From contig JAFZPM010000048.1 of assembly GCA_017550335.1 (NCBI GenBank), positions 62,001 through 126,000 of the forward strand: DNA of 64,000 bases, in the 5' to 3' direction. Each line of letters begins with the position of its first letter. The stretch's first letter is position 1. The stretch comes from Paludibacteraceae bacterium. GTDB lineage: Bacteria; Bacteroidota; Bacteroidia; Bacteroidales; Paludibacteraceae. The notes beneath the pieces are model-generated. The model saw only the letters and a list, made by a program, of their open reading frames with translations. It made no database searches and was not told where the DNA came from. The position numbers were made by a program, and so were the translations under genes. Positions 18,507 to 26,963 of the stretch are shown here, piece by piece.

Positions 18507-19043
18507 TTACATAAACATTTGGCACCAATTATCGAACCTCTGGAGAGTTTCTTCCCCATATTTTTCGAGCTTCATCCTCGCTTTTTTTACGCTTCTTTCC
18601 TCTCCAAGGTGAGTTTTCGAGTAAAATTTGTCGGCGAAACAGATGATCTGCTCCTCTATCGAGACGGGCAACATCTCGCGGTGGGGAACCGGCAACTCGG
18701 CGGAAAGAATGTAAGACAGGGACAACCCCGTGCCCGTATGGCGCTCGCAAACCAACGCATGGCGTTCGTACCCCTCCGCCTTCATCATATCACTGCCCAG
18801 ATAGCCATGACAGATATACGGAAAATCTCCCCCGCAATACAAATCCGGAGCATACGTCTTGATGATGCCTATGTCGTGAACCATCGCCGCCTCCTCGATA
18901 AACTGCATGTCCGCATTCAATTCGGGCTTCCGCTGCGCAATCCGCAACGCAAGATCCGTCACATCATACGAATGCTTCAACAGGATATCCTTGCATTTCG
19001 GATTCTCTTCGTAATACTTGTCGATCAATTCAATAGGATTCAT
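18507..19043 (-). CDS. HD-domain phosphohydrolase
   Basis: A 178-residue HD-superfamily protein. The metal-binding His-Asp pair is in AAMVHDIGIIKTYAP near residue 60, with further His residues in ICHGYLGSDMM and LVCERHTGTG. Family members hydrolyse nucleotides or other phosphoesters, and the substrate is not evident. I start it at ATG 19043 rather than 19064 because a good promoter (19072-19103) would place the RNA start at about 19065, leaving no leader for the longer form. Confidence 0.88.
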   Translation of the reverse strand: MNPIELIDKYYEENPKCKDILLKHSYDVTDLALRIAQRKPELNADMQFIEEAAMVHDIGIIKTYAPDLYCGGDFPYICHGYLGSDMMKAEGYERHALVCERHTGTGLSLSYILSAELPVPHREMLPVSIEEQIICFADKFYSKTHLGEERSVKKARMKLEKYGEETLQRFDNWCQMFM

Positions 19044-19071
19044 CGTTTTATATTCACACAACATTTATCCA

Positions 19072-19103
19072 CAAAATTAATAAAAAACATTTTTCCATGC
19101 AAA
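19072..19103 (-). promoter_or_regulatory. promoter of the HD-hydrolase gene
   Basis: On the minus strand TTTG (19103-19100), 20 bases, TAATTTTG (19079-19072). Confidence 0.65.
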
Positions 19104-19152
19104 ACAAGAAATCCTTATGACATGGAAAATTCATTTAACGCACATGACAACC

Positions 19153-19300
19153 TTTGGGATTTACTATTTAACTATTTACTATTTACCATTTAGGCATTTG
19201 GGATTTACTATTTAACTATTTACTATTTACCATTTGCCATTTTAGGATTTACCATCTGGGGATTTACTATTTGCTATTTGGGGATTTACTATTTACCATA
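19153..19300. repeat. 44-bp-period AT-rich tandem repeat
   Basis: A 39-base stretch beginning TTTGGGATTTACTATTTAAC occurs exactly twice, at 19153-19191 and 19197-19235 (period 44), followed by decayed copies to about 19300. It sits between the HD gene and transketolase. The same family occurs at 34456-34563 and 48660-48700. Confidence 0.85.
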
Positions 19301-19321
19301 CGGACAGCCATCATTCCAAAC

Positions 19322-19351
19322 AAAAAAAGGACGGAAGAAATCTCCCGTCCT
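19322..19351 (-). terminator. rho-independent terminator of transketolase
   Basis: On the minus strand AGGACGG pairs with CCGTCCT and is followed by seven T residues, about 40 bases after the stop codon. Confidence 0.88.
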
Positions 19352-19391
19352 ATCCATTGCCATCCGTCAGCCAGACGGAACGCTTATCTTT

Positions 19392-21428
19392 TTACAAATT
19401 CAAGAAGGAACAAACCTCGCTATAGACCGATTCCCCATTGAATCCGAACTTCTCGTCCAAAACCGTATACGGAGCGGAATAGCCAAAATGATCCAATCCA
19501 TGCACGTAGCCGTTCTTGCCGACCAAGCCCTTGATCGTCAACGACATGCCAGCCGTCATACCATACACCGGCACATCGGAAGGAATGACCGACTCCTGAT
19601 ATTCCTTGCTCTGATTACGGAACACTCCCTCAGACGGAGCGGATACGATCCTAATCTTCAAGTTCTTACGTTCCTCCAAGAGTTTCGCACCCTCGAAGAG
19701 CGTAGCGACCTCCGAGCCACTCGCCACCATCACCAGGTCAGGCGTACCCTTGACGTCCTTGACGATATAGGCACCCTTGTAAGCCTGCAGGGCTTGCTCA
19801 TAGCGGTTGCCATCGCACGGAACATCGTTCACGTTCTGTCGGGAAAGGATCAAAGCGGTAGGGGTATCGGTATTTTCCATCGCCATCTTCCAAGCGACGG
19901 TCGTCTCGTTCACATCGGCAGGACGGAGCACCAACATACTGTTCTGTCCCTTATGGTTCTTCACGCTCTCCAGCAAGCGCACCTGCATCTCCTGCTCGAT
20001 TGGCTGGTGGGTCGGACCATCCTCTCCCACCCTGAAGGCATCGTGGCTCCATACATATTTCACAGGGATACGCATCAAAGCGGCCATCCTATAAGCTGGT
20101 TTCATATAATCAGAAAAGACGAAGAAGGTTCCGCATGCGGCATACACACCACCATGCAAGGCGATACCATTCATGATGCAAGCCATCGTCAACTCAGAGA
20201 CACCCGCGTTCAGGAAAGCACCCGAGAAATCGCCATGGACGAGCGGGTGCGTATGTTTCAAGAAGCCATCCGTCTTGTCCGAATTGGAAAGGTCAGCCGA
20301 AGCGACGATCATATTATCCACCTTCTCAGAGAGAAGTCCCAAGACCGCAGCGGAAGCGGAACGGGTCGGTTGGTTCGGTTTCTGTGCGATAGATGCGAAA
20401 TCGATTTCAGGCAACTTGCCGCTGAAGAACTGGTCCAATTTCTTCGCCAATTCCGGATTCTCCTTCGCCCATTGAGCCTGCTCCGCCTTCTTGGCGGCAG
20501 CGATCTTCGTCAGTTCCGCCTTACGGTCCGCATAGAGTTTCTTCACCTCAGGGAAGACGACGAACGGATCGTTCGGGTCGCCGCCCAACTTCTCGATGGT
20601 CTTCGGGATGCAGACACCTGCCTTGGAAAGCGGTTGTCCGTGCGTAGAGACCTTATTTTCCATGGAAGAGCCATCCTCGGCGACACAGCCGATACCCATT
20701 GTCGTTTTTCCGATGATAAGGGTAGGACGTTCTTTCTCCTGGGTGGCAGACTTCAACGCAGCGATAATTTCCTCCGCATCATTTCCGTTGATAGTCAACA
20801 CGTTCCAGTTCCATGCCTTGTATTTCATCTCGATGTCCTCGGTAGATACCTCGTCGACCTTGGTGGAGAGCTGGATGTTATTCGCATCGTAGAACATGAT
20901 GAGGTTATGCAAGCCAAGGTGTCCCGCGATACGTCCCGAACCTTGGGAGATCTCCTCCTGGATACCACCGTCAGAGATGAATGTGTAGATCTTATGGCTC
21001 ATCCACTCACCGAAGCGCGCGCAGAGGAAACGCTCCGCGATAGCCGCGCCGACAGCCATCGTATGGCCCTGTCCCAACGGTCCGGAAGTGTTCTCGATGC
21101 CATGTTCCAGGCTCACCTCAGGATGTCCTGGGGTTTTGCTACCCCACTGACGGAAAGACTTGATGTCATCCATCGTGAACTTGTCGCACAAGAGCAACAC
21201 TGAATAGAGCATAGGCGACATGTGCCCAGGGTCCAAGAAAAACCTGTCACGGTTAATCCAGTTCGGGTCAGTCGGATCGAACGTAAGAAACTGGGAATAA
21301 AGGATGTTGATGAAATCAGCACCACCCATTGCGCCTCCGGGATGACCGGATTTGGCTTTCTCTACCATCGCAGCGGTCAATATCCTGATGTTATTCGCCG
21401 CACGATTCAGTGTTTGAATGTCTGCCAT
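19392..21428 (-). CDS. tkt: transketolase
   Basis: Thiamine-diphosphate enzyme of the pentose phosphate pathway that moves two-carbon units between sugars. Full length at 678 residues. The N-terminal PP domain shows the substrate-binding block KSGHPGGAMGGADFINILYS near residue 30, GPLGQGHTMAVGAAIAER near 117, and the TPP-binding stretch FISDGGIQEEISQG near 150. The central Pyr domain has AGVSELTMACIMNGIALHGG near 415, and the C-terminal domain follows. A TATTTTTG -7 box lies at 21472-21479 (minus). It stands alone with its own terminator. Confidence 0.97.
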   Translation of the reverse strand: MADIQTLNRAANNIRILTAAMVEKAKSGHPGGAMGGADFINILYSQFLTFDPTDPNWINRDRFFLDPGHMSPMLYSVLLLCDKFTMDDIKSFRQWGSKTPGHPEVSLEHGIENTSGPLGQGHTMAVGAAIAERFLCARFGEWMSHKIYTFISDGGIQEEISQGSGRIAGHLGLHNLIMFYDANNIQLSTKVDEVSTEDIEMKYKAWNWNVLTINGNDAEEIIAALKSATQEKERPTLIIGKTTMGIGCVAEDGSSMENKVSTHGQPLSKAGVCIPKTIEKLGGDPNDPFVVFPEVKKLYADRKAELTKIAAAKKAEQAQWAKENPELAKKLDQFFSGKLPEIDFASIAQKPNQPTRSASAAVLGLLSEKVDNMIVASADLSNSDKTDGFLKHTHPLVHGDFSGAFLNAGVSELTMACIMNGIALHGGVYAACGTFFVFSDYMKPAYRMAALMRIPVKYVWSHDAFRVGEDGPTHQPIEQEMQVRLLESVKNHKGQNSMLVLRPADVNETTVAWKMAMENTDTPTALILSRQNVNDVPCDGNRYEQALQAYKGAYIVKDVKGTPDLVMVASGSEVATLFEGAKLLEERKNLKIRIVSAPSEGVFRNQSKEYQESVIPSDVPVYGMTAGMSLTIKGLVGKNGYVHGLDHFGYSAPYTVLDEKFGFNGESVYSEVCSFLNL

Positions 21429-21540
21429 TTGAATATAGGTCTGAATGAATTTTTCTGACCGCGAAGTTAATCAAAAATATATTACGGAGAGAAGAGGTGG
21501 TAATAAAAAATACTAACAACGGAAGAAGTTGGGAATCAAG

Positions 21541-21594
21541 GATTAAGAGTTAAGAGTTATGAGTTAAGAGTTATGAGTTAAGAATTAAGAGTTT
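21541..21594. repeat. 14-bp-period repeat (GAGTTAAGAGTTAT)
   Basis: Heptamer-based tandem repeat of GAGTTAA/GAGTTAT units. The same type occurs at 48581-48609 and, degenerate, near 31849-31882. Confidence 0.8.
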
Positions 21595-21598
21595 AAAC

Positions 21599-21672
21599 GG
21601 GGAGAGACACTGATGAGTTTTTGGCGGGGTTCCCTGAATCCGCACCGTAGAGACGCAATGCTTTGCGTCTCC
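21599..21672. repeat. duplicated unit ending in palindrome, copy 1
   Basis: Begins GGGGAGAGACACTGATGAG and ends with GAGACGCAA-TGCT-TTGCGTCTC (21650-21671). It is an imperfect direct repeat of 21781-21853. Confidence 0.75.
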
Positions 21673-21780
21673 ATCACCCACCAACCATGCCTGAATATTC
21701 CCCACAAAGACACGGATCCATCACAGGATATCGAAAGGATGTTCCTCTTGCGACAAATGACATACGTTCACAAATAACGA

Positions 21781-21853
21781 GGGGAGAGACTATGATTCAT
21801 TTCGCAGGATTCCTGATTTTGCACTGTAGAGACGCAATGCATTGCGTCTCTAC
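21781..21853. repeat. duplicated unit ending in a perfect 28-bp palindrome, copy 2
   Basis: Begins GGGGAGAGACTATGATTCAT and ends at 21826-21853 in GTAGAGACGCAATG followed by its exact reverse complement. A third palindrome is at 63447-63474. Confidence 0.85.
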
Positions 21854-21916
21854 CCCGCCCCGGGAGGAATATTTTCTAGTATTTGGGGGAAAAGAGAATA
21901 AAAGGGGACAAAAAAA

Positions 21917-21944
21917 GGAGAGGTTCACAAAAGCGAACCTCTCC
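21917..21944 (-). terminator. rho-independent terminator of the rplM-rpsI-rpsB-tsf cluster
   Basis: GGAGAGGTTC pairs with GAACCTCTCC (loop of 8), followed on the minus strand by a T run, 24 bases after the tsf stop. Confidence 0.9.
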
Positions 21945-21967
21945 AAGCAAAAATATGTAGGAAAAAA

Positions 21968-22960
21968 TTATTCCTCGTTCAATGTCACGCGCTTGAAAGC
22001 AGTAGCGGTCAAGTTCTTAGAAACAGAAGCCATGTATTGAGCCACATTGATCTTAGCCTCCTTGATGAAGGCCTGATTCAACAAGGTTTGCTCCTTGTAG
22101 ATCTTTTGGATACGTCCATTCACGATACCATCGATCATTTGTTGCTTCAAGTTGCCGGCAGCTTGTTCAGCCACGGTGACTTTGATTTCGCGCGCCTTAG
22201 CGGCTTGCTCAGCGGTGATCCAGCCCTTCTCCGTGTTAGACTCGATGTGAGCATCGGAATCCACGTGTGCAGGGTTGATGCCAGCCTTTGTCAAAGCGGC
22301 CTCCACTTGTTTTTGGATCAACTCAGCCTTGGTCTTCTCGGTAGCGATCTCACGCTCCTTAGCGACGTACTCGGCAGGAACATCCTTCTCCGAAACGGCG
22401 ATCGGGTTCATGGCAGCGACCTGCATAGCGACATCCTTATAAACTTGGTTGTCCAAGCCAGCCTCGTTGAAAGCAACGATAGAAGCCAACATGTTACCCG
22501 GGTGGATGTAAGCCCAAACAGCAGGACCACTAACGAACTCGTACATACCCAACTCCATCTTCTCGCCCGTTACACCAGAACGGTCAGTAATCAGTTGTTG
22601 AACCGTAGAGTTTCCGATAGACAAGGCGACCAAAGCCTCCAAAGAAGCAGGTTTAGCCTCCATAGCCTTATCCAATATTTGTTGAGTCAATGCGATGAAG
22701 TCAGCGTTCTTAGCCACGAAGTCAGTTTCGCACTTCAGAGCCACGATAGCGGCGAAATCACCCTTAGCGGCAGCCAAAACACAACCTTGTGCAGCCTCAC
22801 GGTCACTTCTTTTTGCTGCGATAGCCTGACCTCTCTTACGGATAAGCTCGACAGCCTTGTCGAAATTGCCTTCAGCCTCGGTAAGAGCCTTCTTGCAATC
22901 CATCATACCCGCACCGGTCATGGTACGCAATTTGCTAATATCAGCCAATGAAACAGCCAT
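21968..22960 (-). CDS. tsf: translation elongation factor Ts
   Basis: Nucleotide exchange factor for EF-Tu. The N-terminal UBA-like domain and signature (LRTMTGAGMMDCKKALTEAE, near residues 11-30) are clear, as is the core block KCETDFVAKNADFIALTQ near 75. At 330 residues it is in the long Bacteroidota range. It lies 28 bases downstream of rpsB, its usual partner, and ends at a strong terminator. Confidence 0.97.
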   Translation of the reverse strand: MAVSLADISKLRTMTGAGMMDCKKALTEAEGNFDKAVELIRKRGQAIAAKRSDREAAQGCVLAAAKGDFAAIVALKCETDFVAKNADFIALTQQILDKAMEAKPASLEALVALSIGNSTVQQLITDRSGVTGEKMELGMYEFVSGPAVWAYIHPGNMLASIVAFNEAGLDNQVYKDVAMQVAAMNPIAVSEKDVPAEYVAKEREIATEKTKAELIQKQVEAALTKAGINPAHVDSDAHIESNTEKGWITAEQAAKAREIKVTVAEQAAGNLKQQMIDGIVNGRIQKIYKEQTLLNQAFIKEAKINVAQYMASVSKNLTATAFKRVTLNEE

Positions 22961-22988
22961 AATTGTACTTTTTCTAAAATTTAATTAA

Positions 22989-23822
22989 TTAATCCTCAGA
23001 CACTTCGAACTTGCTAGCCACCTTAGCGTTCAAAGCCTCGCCATCGACGTTAGCCTTGCTCTTCTTAGCGGTGGTTCTCTTTCTCTCCTTCTTCTGTTCA
23101 GGAGCCTCAGAAGCCTCGTTCTCCTCCTTCTCGACCTTTCTCTCGTCCAAGCCCTCCTTGATGGCGCCGCACAAAGCGTTCAAGATAACCTCGATAGACT
23201 TTGTAGCATCATCGTTAGCAGGGATAACGAAATCCACGTCGTTAGGATTTGAGTTGGTATCCACGATACCATAGACAGGGATACCCAATCTCTTAGCCTC
23301 TCTAACAGCGATGTTCTCCTTCGTCACGTCAACGACGAACAAAGCGGAAGGAAGGCGGGTCATATCGGCGATACTACCCAAGTTCTTCTCCAACTTAGCC
23401 CTTTGGCGGGAGATTTGGAGTTTCTCTCTCTTGGAAAGGTTATCGAAAGTGCCATCGTTAGACAACTTATCGATGGAAGACATCTTCTTAACGGCCTTAC
23501 GGATCGTAGGGAAGTTAGTCAACATACCGCCCGCCCATCTTTCAGTGACGAAAGGCATGGAAACCTCAGAAGCCTTGTCAGCGACAACTTGTTTAGCCTG
23601 TTTTTTAGTTGCAACAAAAAGAATCTTCTTGCCCGATTTTGCAACCTGTTTCAAAGCGGCGGCAGCCTCTTCTATTTTTACGACAGTCTTGTGAAGATCA
23701 ATAATATGGATACCATTACGAGTCATGAAGATATAAGGTTCCATTGCTGGGTTCCACTTTCTTTTCAAGTGACCGAAGTGACATCCAGCCTCTAATAACT
23801 CATCAAAATTAGTTCTTGACAT
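22989..23822 (-). CDS. rpsB: 30S ribosomal protein S2
   Basis: uS2 of the small ribosomal subunit, required for S1 binding. The signature GCHFGHLKRKWNPAMEPYIF is at about residues 13-32 and AKRLGIPVYGIVDTNSNPND near 180. The family core ends near 230 and a charged tail rich in Glu and Lys runs to 277, an extension without known role. A GC-rich stem-loop lies in its leader (23863-23900) and tsf follows after 28 bases. Confidence 0.97.
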   Translation of the reverse strand: MSRTNFDELLEAGCHFGHLKRKWNPAMEPYIFMTRNGIHIIDLHKTVVKIEEAAAALKQVAKSGKKILFVATKKQAKQVVADKASEVSMPFVTERWAGGMLTNFPTIRKAVKKMSSIDKLSNDGTFDNLSKREKLQISRQRAKLEKNLGSIADMTRLPSALFVVDVTKENIAVREAKRLGIPVYGIVDTNSNPNDVDFVIPANDDATKSIEVILNALCGAIKEGLDERKVEKEENEASEAPEQKKERKRTTAKKSKANVDGEALNAKVASKFEVSED

Positions 23823-23862
23823 TTTCTTTAATTTTTTAATCGTTTACATTCTTGATTTAAAC

Positions 23863-23900
23863 AACCGACCGGTAGTCCGACTCCCGGAGTCCGACCGGTT
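23863..23900 (-). promoter_or_regulatory. structured leader element between rpsI and rpsB
   Basis: On the minus-strand RNA AACCGGUCGG pairs with CCGGUCGGUU through two G-U pairs, above which ACUCC pairs with GGAGU beside a 7-base bulge. No T run follows, so it is not an ordinary terminator. It lies about 40 bases before the rpsB ATG and could be an autoregulatory leader or a processing site. This role is inferred. Confidence 0.5.
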
Positions 23901-23962
23901 TAGATACTAAACGTACTCTCTTACGAAGCCATGCCAAACAAGTGGCAAGCCACGTCCAAGCA

Positions 23963-24349
23963 CTAACGTTTACTGAATTGGAATCTCTTTCTTGCTTTTG
24001 GACGACCTGGTTTCTTACGCTCAACCTCACGGGAATCGCGAGTCAAGAAGCCCTCACCCTTCAAAGCAGTTTTGTTCTCAGCGTCCACCTTGACCAAAGC
24101 GCGGGCGATAGCCAAACGCAAAGCCTCAGCTTGACCCTTGAAACCACCACCATCCAAGATCGCCTTCACATCAAACTTGCCAGCGACATTGATAGCGTTC
24201 AACGGTTGCTTTACAACATATTGCAAAATCCCTGAAGGGAAGTACACAGTAACATCTTTATTGTTGATGGTGATCTTGCCATCACCTTCTGAAAGGTATA
24301 CGCGTGCTACAGCAGCTTTTCTTCTACCTACGGCATTAACTACTTCCAT
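23963..24349 (-). CDS. rpsI: 30S ribosomal protein S9
   Basis: uS9, 128 residues, with the N-terminal block GRRKAAVARVYLSEGDGKI and the basic C-terminal tail ending KKPGRPKARKRFQFSKR that reaches toward the P-site tRNA. It follows rplM by four bases, the conserved L13-S9 pair. Confidence 0.97.
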   Translation of the reverse strand: MEVVNAVGRRKAAVARVYLSEGDGKITINNKDVTVYFPSGILQYVVKQPLNAINVAGKFDVKAILDGGGFKGQAEALRLAIARALVKVDAENKTALKGEGFLTRDSREVERKKPGRPKARKRFQFSKR

Positions 24350-24353
24350 GTTA

Positions 24354-24809
24354 TTACTTGATTGAGTTTAAATCGATATTTTTAGGTTGTTGAGCAGCTT
24401 GTTCGTGCTCGCTTCCAGCATAAACGTAAAGGTTGCCGAGGATGGCGCTGCCAAGACGGTTCTTAGGCAACATACCCTTAACGACTTTTCTGATAAGCTT
24501 CTCCGGACTCTTGTTCAAGAGATCGCCAGGAGTAAACTCCCTTTGTCCACCCGGATAACCCGTAAATCTCAAATAAATACGGTCAGTAGCCTTGTTACCA
24601 GTGATTTTTACTTTAGCCGCGTTGATGACAATCACATTGTCTCCGCAGTCTACATGTGGGGTGAAGTTTGGCTTGTACTTTCCTCTCAGAAGTTTCGCTA
24701 CTTTTGACCCCAAACGTCCCAATGATTGGTCCGTCGCGTCTACGACAACCCACTCTTTCTTCACGGTTGCCTTATTAGCAGAAATTGTTTTAAAACTTAA
24801 AGTATCCAC
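24354..24809 (-). CDS. rplM: 50S ribosomal protein L13
   Basis: uL13, 151 residues, an early assembly protein of the large subunit. Visible are WVVVDATDQSLGRLGSKVAK near residue 20, the GDNVIVINAAKVKITGNK block near 57 and KGMLPKNRLG near 113. It is the first gene of the cluster. Its leader of about 90 bases contains a small stem-loop (24850-24876), and a promoter is visible at 24906-24936. Confidence 0.97.
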   Translation of the reverse strand: MDTLSFKTISANKATVKKEWVVVDATDQSLGRLGSKVAKLLRGKYKPNFTPHVDCGDNVIVINAAKVKITGNKATDRIYLRFTGYPGGQREFTPGDLLNKSPEKLIRKVVKGMLPKNRLGSAILGNLYVYAGSEHEQAAQQPKNIDLNSIK

Positions 24810-24849
24810 TTTAATTTGTTTTTAATTAGTTAATTAATCTTTCACGTTG

Positions 24850-24876
24850 CCTTCAGCTTCGGGCAAGCCTACGGCA
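24850..24876 (-). promoter_or_regulatory. small stem-loop in the rplM leader
   Basis: In the minus-strand RNA GCUU pairs with AAGC and an outer UGCC pairs with GGCA. It is GC-richer than its surroundings and lies 41 bases before the rplM ATG. A ribosomal-protein leader is possible but not shown. Confidence 0.35.
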
Positions 24877-24905
24877 TTTGACTATTTTGGATAATAAATC
24901 GACCG

Positions 24906-24936
24906 CGAATTTACCCTTAATTTTTTAAACTACAAA
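24906..24936 (-). promoter_or_regulatory. promoter of rplM
   Basis: On the minus strand TTTG (24936-24933), 19 bases, TAAATTCG (24913-24906), one mismatch to TAnnTTTG. Confidence 0.55.
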
Positions 24937-24983
24937 ATCTTTCAGGCTCGATTTTTCCCACACAACATAAATATATAAACACA

Positions 24984-25017
24984 ATTGTGGAGGCATGGGC
25001 ACCCACACCTCCACAAT
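24984..25017 (-). terminator. stem-loop downstream of gpmI
   Basis: ATTGTGGAGG pairs with CCTCCACAAT, with partial inner pairing. It lies about 85 bases after the gpmI stop. The following T tract is weak. Confidence 0.6.
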
Positions 25018-25101
25018 CATGAATTATTTCCGGCAAGTCCTGGAATCAACCGATTAAGCTGAGCATTACTCGGAACCGACTCATCGGACCCGCATTCAGT
25101 A

Positions 25102-26625
25102 TCAAAGCGAGATCAGATTCTTTCCTGTCATCTCAGCCGGCTGTTGGATACCCAACAGGGCGCAGATAGAAGGAGCGACGTCCGCCAACTTACCGTCCGT
25201 CACCTTCGCACTCTTGTCTCCGACATACACGAAAGGAACAGGGTTGAGCGAGTGGGCGGTGTTAGGCGTGCCATCCGGATTGATCGCGTTGTCGCAGTTA
25301 CCGTGGTCAGCGATGATGATGACATCGTAGCCGTTCGCCTTGCATGCCTCGACAGTATCCTTCACGCAATTGTCGATAGCGACCACCGCCTTTTCGATGG
25401 CGGAGTAGATACCGGTGTGGCCCACCATGTCGCCGTTAGCGTAGTTGACAACGATCCAGTCGTACTTCTTCGTGCCGATAGCCTCGACCAACTTATCCTT
25501 CACCTCATAGGCGCTCATCTCAGGCTTCAAGTCGTAAGTGGCCACCTTCGGAGAAGGAACCAGGATTCTATCCTCCGCATCGTACGGTGCCTCACGTCCA
25601 CCGTTGAAGAAGAAGGTCACGTGCGCATACTTCTCCGTCTCGGCGATATGCAATTGTTTCATACCCGCCTTGGAAACCACCTCGCCGAGGGTGTTCATCA
25701 CATTCTCCTTGTTAAAGAGGATATGCACACCCGTGAAGGAAGCGTCGTATGGAGTCATGCAGTAGTATTGCAGATCCTTGATGGTCTTCATGCCAGCCTC
25801 AGGCATATCTTTCTGGGTCAACACGATGGTCAACTCCTTCGCGCGGTCGTTACGGTAGTTGAAGAAGATCACGACATCACCCTCCTGGATCGTTCCGACA
25901 GGCTTGCCGTTCTCCACCCTAGCGATAGGCTTGATGAACTCGTCGGTCACGCCCTCCGCGTAAGACTCCTCCATCGCCTTCACCATATCGGTGCAAGGTT
26001 TACCCTTTCCTTCGATCAACAGGTCATAAGCCTCCTTGATGCGTTCCCAACGTTTATCACGGTCCATCGCATAGAAACGCCCCACGATGGAAGCGATCTT
26101 ACCCGTGTTCTTCGTCAATTGGGCCTCCAATTGCTCGATGAAACCCTTACCGCTCTTAGGGTCAGTGTCACGACCATCCATGAAGCAGTGCACAAAAGTC
26201 TTATCCAAGCCGTAAGCCTTTGAGATTTCGATCAGTTTGAACAGATGATCCAAAGAAGAGTGCACACCACCGTTGGAGACCAGACCCATGAAATGGATTT
26301 GCTTGCCCTTCTCCTTCGCGTAGGAGAAAGCGCTTTTGACCTCAGGGTTCTCCATGATAGTACCCTCCTTACAAGCCATGTTGATCTTCACCAAGTCTTG
26401 GTATACGACACGGCCCGCACCGATGTTCAGGTGGCCCACTTCCGAGTTACCCATCTGTCCGTCAGGCAAACCGACGAACTCGCCGGAGGCCTGCAATTGA
26501 GAGTTAGGATAGTTCTTCAGCAACGAATCCCAATAAGGGGTAGGCGTAGAAGAGATCACGTCAGACTTTGTCTTGTTTCCGATTCCCCAACCATCGAGGA
26601 TCATCAATAATACTTTCTTATTCAT
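25102..26625 (-). CDS. gpmI: 2,3-bisphosphoglycerate-independent phosphoglycerate mutase
   Basis: Interconverts 3- and 2-phosphoglycerate in glycolysis, using manganese and a phosphoserine intermediate. The 507 residues carry the alkaline-phosphatase-type metal sites: MILDGWGIG at the N-terminus, the catalytic Ser in [15 protein letters not shown] near residue 62, [11 protein letters not shown] near 125, and [13 protein letters not shown] with [13 protein letters not shown] near the C-terminus. It is the last gene of the run beginning with hisI. Confidence 0.97.
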   Translation of the reverse strand: MNKKVLLMILDGWGIGNKTKSDVISSTPTPYWDSLLKNYPNSQLQASGEFVGLPDGQMGNSEVGHLNIGAGRVVYQDLVKINMACKEGTIMENPEVKSAFSYAKEKGKQIHFMGLVSNGGVHSSLDHLFKLIEISKAYGLDKTFVHCFMDGRDTDPKSGKGFIEQLEAQLTKNTGKIASIVGRFYAMDRDKRWERIKEAYDLLIEGKGKPCTDMVKAMEESYAEGVTDEFIKPIARVENGKPVGTIQEGDVVIFFNYRNDRAKELTIVLTQKDMPEAGMKTIKDLQYYCMTPYDASFTGVHILFNKENVMNTLGEVVSKAGMKQLHIAETEKYAHVTFFFNGGREAPYDAEDRILVPSPKVATYDLKPEMSAYEVKDKLVEAIGTKKYDWIVVNYANGDMVGHTGIYSAIEKAVVAIDNCVKDTVEACKANGYDVIIIADHGNCDNAINPDGTPNTAHSLNPVPFVYVGDKSAKVTDGKLADVAPSICALLGIQQPAEMTGKNLISL

Positions 26626-26644
26626 CTTATATTTAATTAATAAA

Positions 26645-26950
26645 TTACTTATTCATCATTTCCTCGCGGAGCGGCTCCTGCATCTCCACCTTCTCTTCCG
26701 GGGCTTCCTCGAAGGAGGTATCCTCCGCCCATGATTTGAAGCGTTTCATGCGACGCAAACCGGTCTCCGTCTGCCCGTTACGGTTGTTCTCCTCCCTGGC
26801 GTAGCTATCCGAAGAGGAGTCACCTCCGATATGAGAGGATGAGCCTCTGAACATATTGAGGAATCCACCCAGCATCTTTCCCGCAGCGCCTAGGACGCCG
26901 AAGAAAAGGAAGCAGACGACCATCAATATGAACAAGAGGAAAGAACCCAT
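26645..26950 (-). CDS. DUF4834-like small membrane-anchored protein
   Basis: A 101-residue protein with one N-terminal membrane segment ([19 protein letters not shown]) followed by a glycine-rich and then charged, probably disordered tail ending in many Glu residues. It resembles the Bacteroidota family DUF4834, of unknown function; that assignment is from memory. It sits between metF and gpmI with 13- and 19-base gaps, so it is surely co-transcribed, but this gives no hint of its role. Confidence 0.8.
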   Translation of the reverse strand: MGSFLLFILMVVCFLFFGVLGAAGKMLGGFLNMFRGSSSHIGGDSSSDSYAREENNRNGQTETGLRRMKRFKSWAEDTSFEEAPEEKVEMQEPLREEMMNK

Positions 26951-26963
26951 ACCGTTTCAGCAA

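Larger units (their letters stand above)
21429..21967. other. repeat island between transketolase and tsf
   Basis: About 540 bases without a credible gene. It holds the likely transketolase promoter, a 14-bp-period repeat (21541-21594), two copies of a roughly 74-bp unit each ending in a palindrome (21599-21672 and 21781-21853), and the tsf terminator. Confidence 0.75.

Noticed and set aside
19153-19300. possible CRISPR array
   Set aside because: Repeats are AT-rich tandem units without unique spacers, and no cas gene is near.
19278-21203. 641-codon open frame on the plus strand
   Set aside because: It is the antisense shadow of transketolase. The translation is Arg/His-rich with no family pattern.
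25144-26223. 359-codon plus-strand frame
   Set aside because: Antisense of gpmI.
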